Source of the DNA: Branchiostoma floridae
Taxonomy: Eukaryota; Chordata; Leptocardii; Amphioxiformes; Branchiostomatidae
DNA: 64,000 nt
Reading direction: 5' to 3'
Assembly (NCBI RefSeq): GCF_000003815.2
Contig: NC_049989.1
Location: forward strand, 5,395,245-5,459,244
Of this stretch, positions 25,820 through 37,713 are shown piece after piece. The notes beneath the pieces were generated by a model. The model did not search any database and was not told the DNA's origin. It saw only the letters and a list, made by a program, of their open reading frames with translations. Numbering within the stretch: position 1 is the first letter of the stretch; each line of letters opens with the position of its first letter. Made by a program: the position numbers and the translations under genes.

Positions 25820-26110
25820 TGCGGGCTATTGTTCAGACCCTCCGGGCCCATTGTTTCCGCTATCCGGCGGCGCGTCTCTGATGACCATCATGGCCGCGGG
25901 GTTTCCCGCCATTTCTGATGAGCCCGGACGTGTCAGCCAATCACATGAGCCCAGCCATGACGTCATGCACCACGATCCCGGCCGAGGACGACCGAGGGTT
26001 GCCGAACTGTGAGCGAGATGAGCGCAGTTTCCGCAGATTTCCTTATTTGGGAAGCGAAGGTGACGTGTGCAAACAGTACTGTTGTGGAGAGACCAAGATG
26101 GCGATCATGT
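25820..26110. promoter_or_regulatory. Orphan CpG-rich promoter-like island (CCAAT, CRE, YY1-like sites)
   Basis: This CpG-dense stretch stands out from AT-rich surroundings. It holds a CCAAT box in GCCAATCA (25937-25941), a perfect CRE (25958-25965) and CAAGATGGCG (26094-26103), in that order on the + strand. It starts about 450 bp beyond the probable YWHAE 3' end and points towards no gene I can read. The 112-codon frame at 26009-26347 is not recognisable. It may drive a noncoding transcript or act as an enhancer. Confidence 0.5.
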
Positions 26111-28479
26111 CGATACTTGTTTCGGCGCTGTGCGACCAAGTTGAGTGAATTTACAGGCATTTTTGTCGCTGTATCCCCGATTTTTTTGTCTCAGAATTAT
26201 GAACAATATTCTCTACTTCATGTGTCTATTAAAAAATTATTACGCTTGCCCCGCAAAAGAGACTTTTTTTCAACGATAGTAGTGGGCTTGGTTGTGCCAA
26301 ATAAGTATTTGTTGTTGCTGTTTGCGATCGATTTTTGCTGTTCGTGATGCATGAATTTTGTACTCTGAGGGCTCCGTGGATGTTCATGGCAATGATGGGA
26401 AGCAAGATGATATTTCCGAGGAAATTTATTTTGTCGGTATTGAGGGAATTTTTGCCTCACGAGGAACGCATTTTTTTACACAGATGGCTTGATATCTTAA
26501 TTTGACAGACTTGAAAATAAAGTTGCATAGCGTTTCTCAAGCTTCTTACAAATACTATGAAATAGCTCCGTGTGTCCTGGGCTATGAAAGCCGACCCAGC
26601 GTTCTTCTACACCGCGTGACTTGTTGTTACACACATTTCTGTGGCCCGTGGGGAACTATGCTCGCACTTGCCTCAGGCGAAGTATCGTCACTATTGATAT
26701 CTGTTTCCTTAGTAAAAGTAGCGCTGTATTTAATGAGAATCATCCTCAAAATCGCTGAAATCCCGGCCCCAAATCGATGTTCCTGGACGAGTGATGTTGA
26801 AACTGACTCGTAAACAAAGGCCCACGCTAGCCTGGCAAGATGCAGATTGGGGCAATTAGCACTTCGATGTGATTCACACTCGCGGCAAACATGGAACAAT
26901 AGGAACGCTCTCCTCTCTTTCTTTAACCTCCTTGCTTATACTGCATTGGTACATCTTGTTAAATCACTTCAAATTCATTTATTATGTGGAATTATGAGAG
27001 TTGATGTTCCGAGACCTTGGTCATATCATTCACAGCATTGACCTGATACCCCAAAATGCTTCTGTATTTTCGGATCAACAGTTGAAGAAAGTCCCTGACT
27101 TATGAGTTGCAACTTTTGCTCTATATCAATGCACTAAAGGCTCATTTCCTTGAGTTGAGGCCGGTAAAGCACCCCATCGCAATACCTGACATCTGAACTC
27201 ACTAAGTCCACCAGAGGCCAGAGAACATTCATCTACAGAGCAACAGCGCTCTGGAACACTCTCCCTACTGCTACTCGCACAGCCACCTCCACTGCTTCCT
27301 TCAAAAGAAAACTGTGGGAATGTCTAGGCAACCCTTACGCATGGTAAATTAGTCATACACGTGTATATACAGACCCTGACCTCTCACTGCAAATATTGTT
27401 GTCGATGATATGATGTTAATATATACTCCATTTTAGATGATATGTAAGTTGTCCTACACTATGTACATATAAATGTTCTTTTTTAATATGTATTGTTTAT
27501 GTGTTTGTCAGCAGGGCTAGCCCTTTGTAATAGCCATAGGCTAGTTGGGCAGCCCTGGCTGTGTGTTCGTTGCAGCCAAACCAATAAATGAATAAATCGC
27601 AATACCGAACTCCAGAGAAATTGCATTGCCTCAAAAGCGCCATCAAACGGCCAAAAGTATCATTACAGACAAACTCGCACCCAGCAGAAGCAAAAATAAC
27701 TTGGATCGCTAGGGGTCCTCGCTGACACGTGCGTGTAAATTCAGATGATCTGTTCCGTGAACGCTGACATATCGACGAAGAAGGTTCATATTTAGACTCG
27801 AGTTTAATGTAAAATGTGATTATCAGATCGGCTGAATACTTGCAGTTCGTGGTCAGGTAAGGAGTCTTTGCAGAAGTAAACATTTCATCGTCGATGACAT
27901 TACCATGTGAATGAAAAACAGCCAGATGTCGGGGAAGTTCGTAACTTTAGCTTGAGGATTGCCAAACTGTCACTGTAACCACTGACAGCAGTATTATCAT
28001 GTCATTAACTGTTCTGTGGGCTTTACAACCTTCTCTTTTTCCCAGAGAATGAAGCAACTGCTCAAGAACAAGAAAGCCAGAAATCCATCCCTTATCATGC
28101 TCGTTTTAGAGCACGCCTTCCCAAAATGTCCATATCTCGCTAAACTAGGCATGTCTCATAATTTCCAATTTTTGCCATTTCACGACTTGAGGAAACAAGG
28201 TGGGGCTCTTGGGGTTTTTAAGTAGGAACTGTTGGATTGGGAGCTTTGCACCACACGGTCATATCATTCCCCTGTTACGAATCATTTGTTCCTTGCTGAA
28301 CATATTCCAAATCAACAAATTTGGAAACATATTACTGTTTTTAACTTTGGACTTTGAAGTTTTCAGCAACGTTCATCTGGTTTCCTGCCCATTTTTTTTC
28401 TATTTTCATACTGACCCATCCAAATCCATTTACTGTTCTGAAAAAGCAACTACTGTTGAGTCCAAGAGACATCACAAAT
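26111..28479. other. Intergenic DNA between the promoter-like island and the TRAF4 3' end
   Basis: No gene was recognised. It contains a truncated LINE (27187-27595) and one AACCTCCTTG motif (26925-26934). Any transcript from the island at 25.8-26.1 kb would run through here and meet TRAF4 convergently. Confidence 0.45.
27187..27595 (+). mobile_element. 5'-truncated non-LTR retrotransposon (LINE) with an 11-bp target duplication
   Basis: ATCGCAATACC occurs exactly at 27176-27186 and again at 27596-27606, flanking the element. The insert opens in frame with the last ~52 residues of a LINE reverse-transcriptase ORF: TRGQRTFIYRATALWNTLPT and SFKRKLWECLGNPYAW then TAA (27345-27347). The ALWNTLP...SFKRKL pattern is typical of LINE C-termini. 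The 3' end is a short AATAAATG repeat, as in CR1-type elements. Heavy 5' truncation and an intact duplication suggest a fairly recent insertion. Confidence 0.85.
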
Positions 28480-29901
28480 GTTCACAGTTCATAGTTTATT
28501 TACAAACACGAAACACAAAACAGTTATAAAACACATCTGTACAAGACAACAACCTTCATCACTGTACAATAGATCCACCTCCAAACAGATGTGAGAAGGG
28601 AAGATTGTAATGTCCTCTGTGGCAGTCTGCCTTCCCCATTTTCTGACAAGCAAAACCCAGTAAAATATTAGCTTATATTTCGTACCCTTCCCAAAATCTG
28701 CCTGGAGATCACTGAAGATAAACAAACATTGAGTTCAACACTGTTGTGGTAGATAGTCACATACAGTAATTATCATTGATGACAAACATCGTAACCTTGT
28801 CAATTTTGAGACTATGTGGCTGTTGTCTGAGGTATGATTGATTATTCTTGGTTAACGTACATTTGGCATCAACAGCTGGCTATTATTGGTGGTGCTTTAA
28901 TACAACAATGCTTCTATTGTTGATATTATTATCATATATGTAAACAAACTTCATTTGGGAAAAATGTCAGATCAGGTAAAAGAAACTGCGGCAACAGCCA
29001 AGGCTTGTTCCATGTCTGTAGGCTAGGTTATATTATTCTATACATGGCAAGTTGACGAAATTGTGGCTTACAGAATTTTCACATAATATTTAGTGGCTCT
29101 CATCGTACCTGTAGTCTAACATGGCTACTTCAACAAATCCATGTACTCATTAGCATGTAACATGTATATGAACAATTTTCTTACAACAAATTCGCTGTCA
29201 CTGCACTGGCACAAAGACCATATGTTGTCTGTTCCTCACAGCAATGTAAAATATCTGTTAATGTCTGTCAATGATCATTTTTATACTTAAACAACTGGCT
29301 TAACATTTTGCATTACCGTAACATTTATTTTCCACTTGAGTATTAGTCACATACTCTTATTGTAACAATATCATCAACACAGTTTGCTATATCCTCATGG
29401 TAAGTGTGTAGCATTTATCATATCATACCATCAGACAAGACAATATGGCAATTATGCATTCAGCAAAGACACAAGATCAACAAAGACATTTGTCTATACA
29501 AGCAACATCTGTTAAGAACCAATACACGCATATATACAATGTAATTTTTCAGTGGTTTTAAATAGCTTGTGAGATAAAATCAAAGGAAAATTTCAGCACA
29601 TATTACATTAAAACATAGCTCTTTTCTTAGGTGAACATCACTAAAACACAAATTCTGTTACATTAAAATCTATTTGAATATTGTAATACATACTACAGTT
29701 CCTCTAGATCTGGGCAGAAAAGCCTTTATGCCCATAAATTGTAAAATCGCAGTGTTACACGTCATTTAAAAAACATATCGACTTCTTGTACATCATACAT
29801 TAGACTTTCTCTCTAATGGTACACTAACGATTTTGGATGTTCAAGTATTAGGCTACAGATTCCTCAGCCAACTACTAATCTCTTAGATCTTCATCATATC
29901 T
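28480..29901 (-). other. TRAF4: TRAF4 3' UTR (probable)
   Basis: AT-rich sequence between the TRAF4 stop codon and an AATAAA on the - strand at 28495-28500. No other gene is seen. The extent is inferred from the signal. Confidence 0.5.
28495..28500 (-). terminator. Candidate polyadenylation signal AATAAA of TRAF4
   Basis: TTTATT on the + strand reads AATAAA on the - strand, about 1.4 kb after the TRAF4 stop codon. Confidence 0.4.
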
Positions 29902-30519
29902 CTATGGCTCAACAATTCGTGACGGATCCACGATACACTTGATGTAGAGACAGTCATCCACAACGTACCCTCGCGTCTTCAGGGTCTGGTGTGAGACAAA
30001 CTGCGGGTAGCCGAACCCCAGGGACTTCTTGTCGTGGTGGCTGGGCTTCTGGAAGTGTTTCCAGGTGGGGTCGGGGATGAAGGACTCCGTCAGGTGTTCG
30101 CGCTTGTTGGTGGGATCTCCCTGGTCCAGCACCATGAACGTCATCGCGTGAGTGAACGGCCACTGCAACAGCGAATCGTATTCCCCCGGCAGCAGGCGCA
30201 CGTACAGCGACAAGTGCGAACCCTCCCCGGACCCGTTACCGTTGAGGAACACGGAGAGCGATAACTTGTACCCGTGCTTCCCCGTGAAGAAGGGAGGGCT
30301 GACCAGTTCACAGTTGTTGCTGGCTTTGGCTTCCTTGAATTTGGCATCAATGTCGGAGAGTTTCCACAGCAGCGTCCCATCCTGGTTGGTTGTGACTGTT
30401 TGGAGCTGGTTCCTGAGTTGCGAGATGTCGTTCTTCTGTTGGCTGACCAGTTGGCACATGAGTTTGAGATGGGACCCACTCTCCTGCTGTAGATGTCTGT
30501 CCAGGGAATTCCGGGGACA
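29902..30519 (-). CDS. TRAF4: TRAF4 exon 7: last zinc-finger residues, coiled coil and MATH domain
   Basis: A single 618-nt exon encodes residues 261-465. The MATH domain starts near [11 protein letters not shown] and includes [39 protein letters not shown] and [11 protein letters not shown]. The MATH domain binds receptor tails and mediates trimerisation. Long open frames antisense to this exon are shadows. Confidence 0.95.
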   Translation of the reverse strand, partial: CPRNSLDRHLQQESGSHLKLMCQLVSQQKNDISQLRNQLQTVTTNQDGTLLWKLSDIDAKFKEAKASNNCELVSPPFFTGKHGYKLSLSVFLNGNGSGEGSHLSLYVRLLPGEYDSLLQWPFTHAMTFMVLDQGDPTNKREHLTESFIPDPTWKHFQKPSHHDKKSLGFGYPQFVSHQTLKTRGYVVDDCLYIKCIVDPSRIVEP

Positions 30520-33500
30520 CTGTAGAAAGGGAGATGTCAATGGTCAGTTTGCAGCAGATTTTGGTCAACATATTCATATAATATTCTGTTGTTCTGTTTA
30601 CATCTTACAACCACCACCGTATTTTTTGGACTTAGGATTTTAAAGCAGAAATGTCATCTAATAGACAAACAATTATCTTGTCAATAAATTTAACAAGTTC
30701 TTTCTTTTCAAGTTTGTTACAATCTTCAAGTTTTTGACAACAACAACAAAAGGATGAGTCCGCCAACCTTGTGTTTACAGCCAGACTCGTAGAACGGGCA
30801 GGCGACCATAGTGGACGGGCAGTTGTCGTGGAGATGCTGTTCTACCTCCTCTCGAGGGATCTTTGTCGGGTCACACCGGTTTGGACAGCTGACGGGGAAC
30901 CTGGGGCAGTTGTAGGAGTGATCCTGGAGGGCAGGAATGGGAAATGTATCCTACATTAGCACGGTGACCAACCAAGGTCCTCGCCAAGACAGTCCAGATG
31001 TCTTAATAGTTGACATCCCTGACTCGCATCTGTACCACAAAATTGGGGGTGACAACGCTTTGTCAGCCTTTGTGTGAAAGTTGTGAAGTGTGGAGGATTC
31101 CCTAACAATAGACTGGACAGTCCTGAGGATGATGTAACATATAAATCACCCACTGTAGATATGTCGGACAATGAAGTAGTCATGTGTATTGTCCCACATC
31201 TAATTGTAATAACAAAAGATGATGTACCATGTACTACACTCCCCTCTTAAGAGTTGGAAAGATTAAAAGATAAAATTGGTATTCTACGAGTTTTAGAGGT
31301 AGATATCTGTATTTCTATTAATCTATACCAATGTATGTCGTGGCGGAAATGATTCAAATGAAAGCAAGCTGTTTTTAAATGACATTGAAATTCTAGTGTA
31401 CAATCACCAAAAAGATCAACTTCAAAGTGTGAAGACAATAGGATTATCCAAGACCCCAATGTCTTTCCAACTTGATATGTCTTAAGACATCTCTGAATAC
31501 TTTGATAACACTTACCGGCAGGGTATCGTATAGGAACTGTTTGCCACAGTGCGGACAGGGAACGGTTCTTTTGGCGCACTCGTTGAGGGTGTGGTTACTG
31601 AGGAAGCGGCGCAGCATGCGGGCTCCACACTTGTTCTCACAGTACACAGACTCCTGGGGACAGCTGCCCTCGTGGTGCTGGAAAAGATGCAAGGTTGTTT
31701 AATAAACCACTTTCCAAACCCTGGTATGTTGGGCAAAAATGAGGGTTGGGCAGTAAAATATCTTAATATGTAGATTTTGACATTGATGTGTGCATGGCTT
31801 TAGCACCCGATCCTTATTTTCAGCCAATGCGACAGAGTTAGTTTACAGAAAGAAAAAAAAAAACAACTATTCCTCTATCTGTTGTGGTAAGAAGGCCAGG
31901 AGCAATCATATAGTACATGTACATACAGGTTTATGTACTGGGGAAATTGAAATTCTAATAGTTTATACACCATTGCCACACTTTGTAATCTCACAGTTAA
32001 CTTAAAGGTGCATCCAAAGAATAAAAGACTTCACCAGCATGCAGTACTGTGTATATCCACTAGATGGCATTAGTAAACAGTTGTTATACATACCTCCATT
32101 CTCTCCCAGGACATCCGCATGCCGCAGAACTCGCACTTGCACTGTCGGCGGGAACACTCGTGCTCCAGATGGTCGTCCAGACGCAGCCGTGTGAGCAGAG
32201 CGGAACAGTCGTTGGGACACTGCACAGGCGTGTACTTACACGTTCTCAGGTGGTCCTGGAACAGAAGGTGACATGACACTGTTTAATAGCTGTTTCACTT
32301 TCAGATAAAATTATCCTTGTTACAGCCTATGGCTTCTATGTACTTTTTATCTGATCATGATTGAATAAACCATTCATCCATCCTTCCATCCATCCAAGCA
32401 TTCATCCATCCATCCATCCATCCTTCCATCATCCATCCATCCTCCCCTCCCATCCATCCATCCATCCATCCATCCATCCATCCATCCATCCATCCATTCC
32501 CCATCCTTCCATCCATCCATCCATCCATACATACATACATACACAGACCCACCCACCCATCCATCTATCCATTCATTCATATGATGCTACAACTGGCAAT
32601 GACCATGAAACAGATACAGCTGTGACTGTTTAAACCTTTTAACAGGCTTTCATCAGAACAAGACACGGCAATCTCCCTCTAACCCTTCATGGGAGAAAGC
32701 CAGCCCCCCTGTGATCTGTCCTAAGAGCTCTCTTCTGTGGAGGACATGATATTGATGTAACATTGACCTCCAGTGCAACCTCTAGGCCTGCCATTACTCT
32801 AAAGGCCAGCTAAGGTCTCCCACCCTGCAATTGCAAAAATCTACATCTCCTAACCTTTTCTCAAGATTGTGACTCAACATGGAGTACAGACAGCAGGGTG
32901 CAAATACTTGCAACTTCCACCAGATAGATCGCATTAGATGTGGGGGCTTCCAATTGGGCTGTTTATAATGTAAATCTGGCACAAATTAATTCCCAGATGA
33001 AATATATGTGCACTGAGGTCACTGATAATGACGTTATTTTGTACTTAATTGCAGAGAAGACTGCTAGCTTGGCAGTAACAATCTCCCCTGTTGTACTCTT
33101 ATTATATTTCATGTTGACCCCTGTCACAAAGGTCACATAATGTTTACTATATTTCTTTAGGAAATTGACTTGTTTCCCTATGGCCCATCAGACTCAAAGC
33201 ACACCAAATGTAACTGATGTTGTTTTCAACATTTCTTAGACTGGTGATTTTTTAGCATTTATATACCTCAACATGTGAAGATATCTACAGCAAGAGATAT
33301 TAAAACAAAAATCCTCAGTCCATTAAATTTTGTGAATTTTCTATCAAGATTTTGGGCCACACCAATTTTATTTGTTTCTTCTCTGGTTCGCCAGTCCATT
33401 CTTTAAATCGGCCCCCTCCCCCCAAAAAAATTCAGAACATTAGTAACAAATGAAATTCATAAAACATGCCATTAAACTCCCCAGGCTGTTGTTTTTTGTG

Positions 33501-36500
33501 CAATTTAAGCCATATATCTTCACCCCCAGACCCCTTTTTTCTAAAAAAATCTGAGAAGCAACAAATAAAAAATCTGAGACGCAACAAATAAATTTGGTGT
33601 GGCCTTAACTAGAAAAAGCCCTGTTTGCCACATACTTAAGGGGGAAAACACACATATCCAATCATCACTTTCAAACATGCTCCCCTGAACTGGAAAATCT
33701 ACATTGAAACCTTGATTTTAACACGACCACTCCATGCAAGCCTCATGAGAGAACTTAAATGGAAAAGGGCACTATATTTTTATTACCACCAATAACCCAC
33801 CAATTACAACTCCGGAAGACCCACATTTTCACCTAACTCGATATAAAACTGCAATTTACAATTCAATAAGCATTAGCACAAGGCTGAACAGGTCACCCAT
33901 GTCACTCCACACATCTTAATATCCATACAGGGGGACTGTGTAATAGATTTACCTGCTAAAAATCAATTATATTGATCTAACCCTGCTTCTGAAGTGATAA
34001 CATATTTCCTGTTGGAAAGGTGATAGCAGTGTTTTATTGTTGCATGATTTATTTGCCGAAGAATTGTCATGGCTTCAAGGTCGTAAGGACAGATTTAGGT
34101 CGACCCCTTGGAGCAGTCAGACATGAAAGTATGTTTCAAACACATTTCAACGCACAATTTGTCATGCAAATATTCCATTGAGTGAAATTCCCTCTATTTG
34201 CCTTTCTGACATATCACTTACTTGCATGCATGTATGTATGCATATTTAATCTAACAGTATGCTAAATTGTTCTGATATTCTACGTTGTTACGTTGCTAGA
34301 AATTGACTTGTTGTACCTTATGAAAAAATTCCTCCATCACCGCAGGCTGCAGCCTCTAAGTCTAACTACACTTCACCTCAGCCATCATGCATGAACTGAG
34401 ACATTTATCTGGCTTTAAAACTGTCACACGTTCGGGCGCTATGAACTATCCAGTGACAACTGCTGCTAGCACCTACTGACAAACGATATTGTATTTGATT
34501 GTCCATAACAGAACGCTTGCAGCAGTAATCATGCGTTACCATTCCCTCTTCTGCGTTATAAAGACTTGTGGGAAATGAAGAATCATTATTGCTTTTCCCC
34601 ACACAGGAAATGTTTCCCTGCAACGTGTCTGTTTAATGGCATACCATGTTACTGCACGCACTACAGGTACATGTATGCGTGGTGAATAATTCATTTGCAA
34701 AAAGGGATACTGAACAAATTCCTGCAAAATTCCCTTCAGATTAGGTAATCTTCTTTAACATGGATCCATTATGTGTGCATTATACTGTTCAACATGTTTT
34801 GATCAAGGCAGGTGGAACACCCATTTCTTGCATTACAGAAGGAACAGCAAGATAAAATATGCTACAGCTGATGCAGAAGGGTGAAGGACATGTTCAAAGC
34901 TGAACGTGATCTATCCATGTGTTTACACCGTGTACCTACATGACATTGAATAAGGACATGTGCAAATGTGTTAGTACATTAAGCATGGATATGCTGGTTT
35001 TTGCTCGAGGCAATTGAAAGCCTACATGTTACAACAGTCCCAGTGGCTTACTACGTATTTAAATGCAGGAGAAGACAAAATCCTTTTTGAAGGGTCAAAC
35101 TGAAAGACATCATTTTAAATGCATTGCTCCTGACATATGGTCCCTAATGACAACTTGAGATTATTAATGGCTGAATTGTCAAGTGTAGCCGACTCTATGT
35201 AATATTCTACCAAGGAGGTTGAAAAAGGGACCTCCTTGATTCTACATAATTCTTTCTTCATCTCCAAAAAAAAACTATTCACTCCAAGATTTTTTGTTTC
35301 CTTTGTAAGTCAGCTTCTAATGCCTCAGTTGTCAAAAAGTATGCCGCAAGAAATTTCAGGTACAGCAAAGGAGACACCTTAGTTGTCTTATTCATCTGAA
35401 TGACGTGCATTTGACGTACATCAACAGAGAATATGTGCATTTTCAACATTCCATGCCTTCAGGTTGGGCAAGTAAAGCTTTGTTAGCCCCAACATGTCAC
35501 TGGCATTCCATGTTCTGCTTGTCTCAGAGGAGTCCATCCACAGCAAGATTAATAGTGCCATTATGTAGCTGTGTACCACCTGACATCCTCCCCTGCACTG
35601 CGCCTGCCTGCCACAGGTGATAAGTCTTGTCTGAATCATGTAGGAATCCCCGGGGATTACAACAATAATGGTGACAGGTGTATACATGGAACAATCTTAA
35701 ACCCTGGATGATGTGTTTGCTGTGAGTGGGAGGATTCTTGGAATTTTCTAGAGATGGAAAACATGGAAATCATTGTGAAAATCTACAAAGCCTGGATGAT
35801 GTCTTTGTCATGTGTATGTGTGAGTGTAAACTGAGCTTGGTTCAGATTATAATAAATATCTAGAATTCTCCAAATGTTACGAATTCTTTTAGAAATATCT
35901 TAAAAGCCTAGAAGAGGTCTTTTCCCAAGGAATTTCATTATTGAATTTCTAAATGTGCTAACTGATACACAAATGCCTTAATGTTTGGCAAGTGGTTGTG
36001 TGAGGGGGTGTAATAAATTCGCATTCTTTAACAAGAAGTATTTTTTATTCACTTCATGCTTAACTGAATGCAACCCCAAAACACATATACTGAGACGTTA
36101 CTGACAGTATGTCTGCCAATAGACTTAATGTAAATGTAAAACAATTAGGTCAAAACTTCAATTACTGTGGGCACTTTTATTCATTGCTCCTGTCATATGT
36201 TTCTGGGTCACAAACAAATACAAAGACTTCAAACCAAAACAAACTTCACCTAGAAAATTTACTTTCCTAAATGGAAGTTGCCTGCATGTGGCTTAGAAAA
36301 ATATCCCTTTGACACTTTGTTGACAGAATGTTTGTATACTTTTGGATTCTGGGGCTTAGCTTTCTTTTTGTTTCCTGTGACCCACAATTCATGATTGCTG
36401 CCAGTCTCCATAGGGTAGAAACCCCTGGATTTCCCTGAGTATTTGGTCACGCTCCAGGCCATTCAGTTTATAATCCAGAACCTGCACTTATGCAGTCACT

Positions 36501-37671
36501 ATGCATCCATCAATGTAAACCCCAGGGTAGAAACCTATCTTTGCTAGACATGTACAGTGACAGATTCTTATCCTTCACAACTTTGTGGATTATCCAAAGT
36601 TTTTGAAAGAATTCTAACGGGTCTGCAATATCCAGGCATCTCTTTCCTCAATTTGCTTTCTGCTACTAAGTTGCTGCATTTGATTTTGAGATCTTCAAAC
36701 TTTCCCACTAGTCCTTAAGGAGATGATGCTTGTGGAGCGGTGTGATCTCAAGTGGAAGATATACACATTACTCAGACACTCTGCCTAGGGCAATGTCTTA
36801 TCTTCAGTGCCTAGCAAGAATGTTGTCTGCAAGCCTTCATAGGGTAATACCACTTGAATGGAAAATTGGCACATTCTTCAGATTTCCTTTAATCACATAT
36901 CACTTTCGTTAATCACATACTCTTCTTAAACATACCACGCCATAAAAGCATTGCACAAAGAATAATTGTGATTCATTCATTTTCTTCTTTTTGAAAAGGA
37001 ATATCTACACCTTGCGAGGCAGAGAGCATGACTAAAATTCAGTGGGCGTACATTTGACATGTATGTATGTGCGAGGATGCCTAACAAACTGCCTATAGCA
37101 AGAGCCATGAGGGTTACTTGTATATCATTAAGAAGAATAAGGATTTGACAGGTGGCAGGGAAATGACATCTATGCAATTTGGGGTCAACTCATTTGGTCT
37201 TCTGAGGGTACAAGGTGTCAAAAAAGTTAAAAGCAAACACCAGATAACAGAGGTAAACAAATCATTTATGGAGAAATCTCAGCAGAAGATGAATTTTGTC
37301 ACTCTCTCTCTCTTTAACTTTCTCAGGGTATTAAGAAGTTGTGTTGTCGTTTTCTCTACCCACCCCCATAGTCTCCCACTCACATGACTCAGTAGAAGTT
37401 GACTAACCAGATTGTTACCCACTTTAAAGCTGTAAATCTAATATAATTAGATAATGCTTGCTAAACTACCTCTAAATCATGAAGAACCACAGGCTATCCT
37501 TTTCATCTTTGAGATCAAACAAATATTTTGTTAACTTTTTAGAATGCATACAAAGCTCCTTTAGCTCTATACGTCTTGGCTTATACATGTGCCACCTCAA
37601 GCCCCAGCCCCATTGGTTATAAACACGAACATGCACGTGTGCACATGCACACACACGCATGCACGCAGGCA

Positions 37672-37713
<42 letters not shown>

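Noticed and set aside
26009-26347. 112-codon open frame just after the promoter-like island
   Set aside because: Unrecognisable, with no supporting splice or start context; kept only as a note in the island entry.
30152-30643. 163-codon open frame on the + strand
   Set aside because: Antisense shadow of the GC-rich TRAF4 MATH exon.
32355-32633. Open frames rich in IHPS or MDGW repeats
   Set aside because: Translation of the (CATC)n microsatellite.
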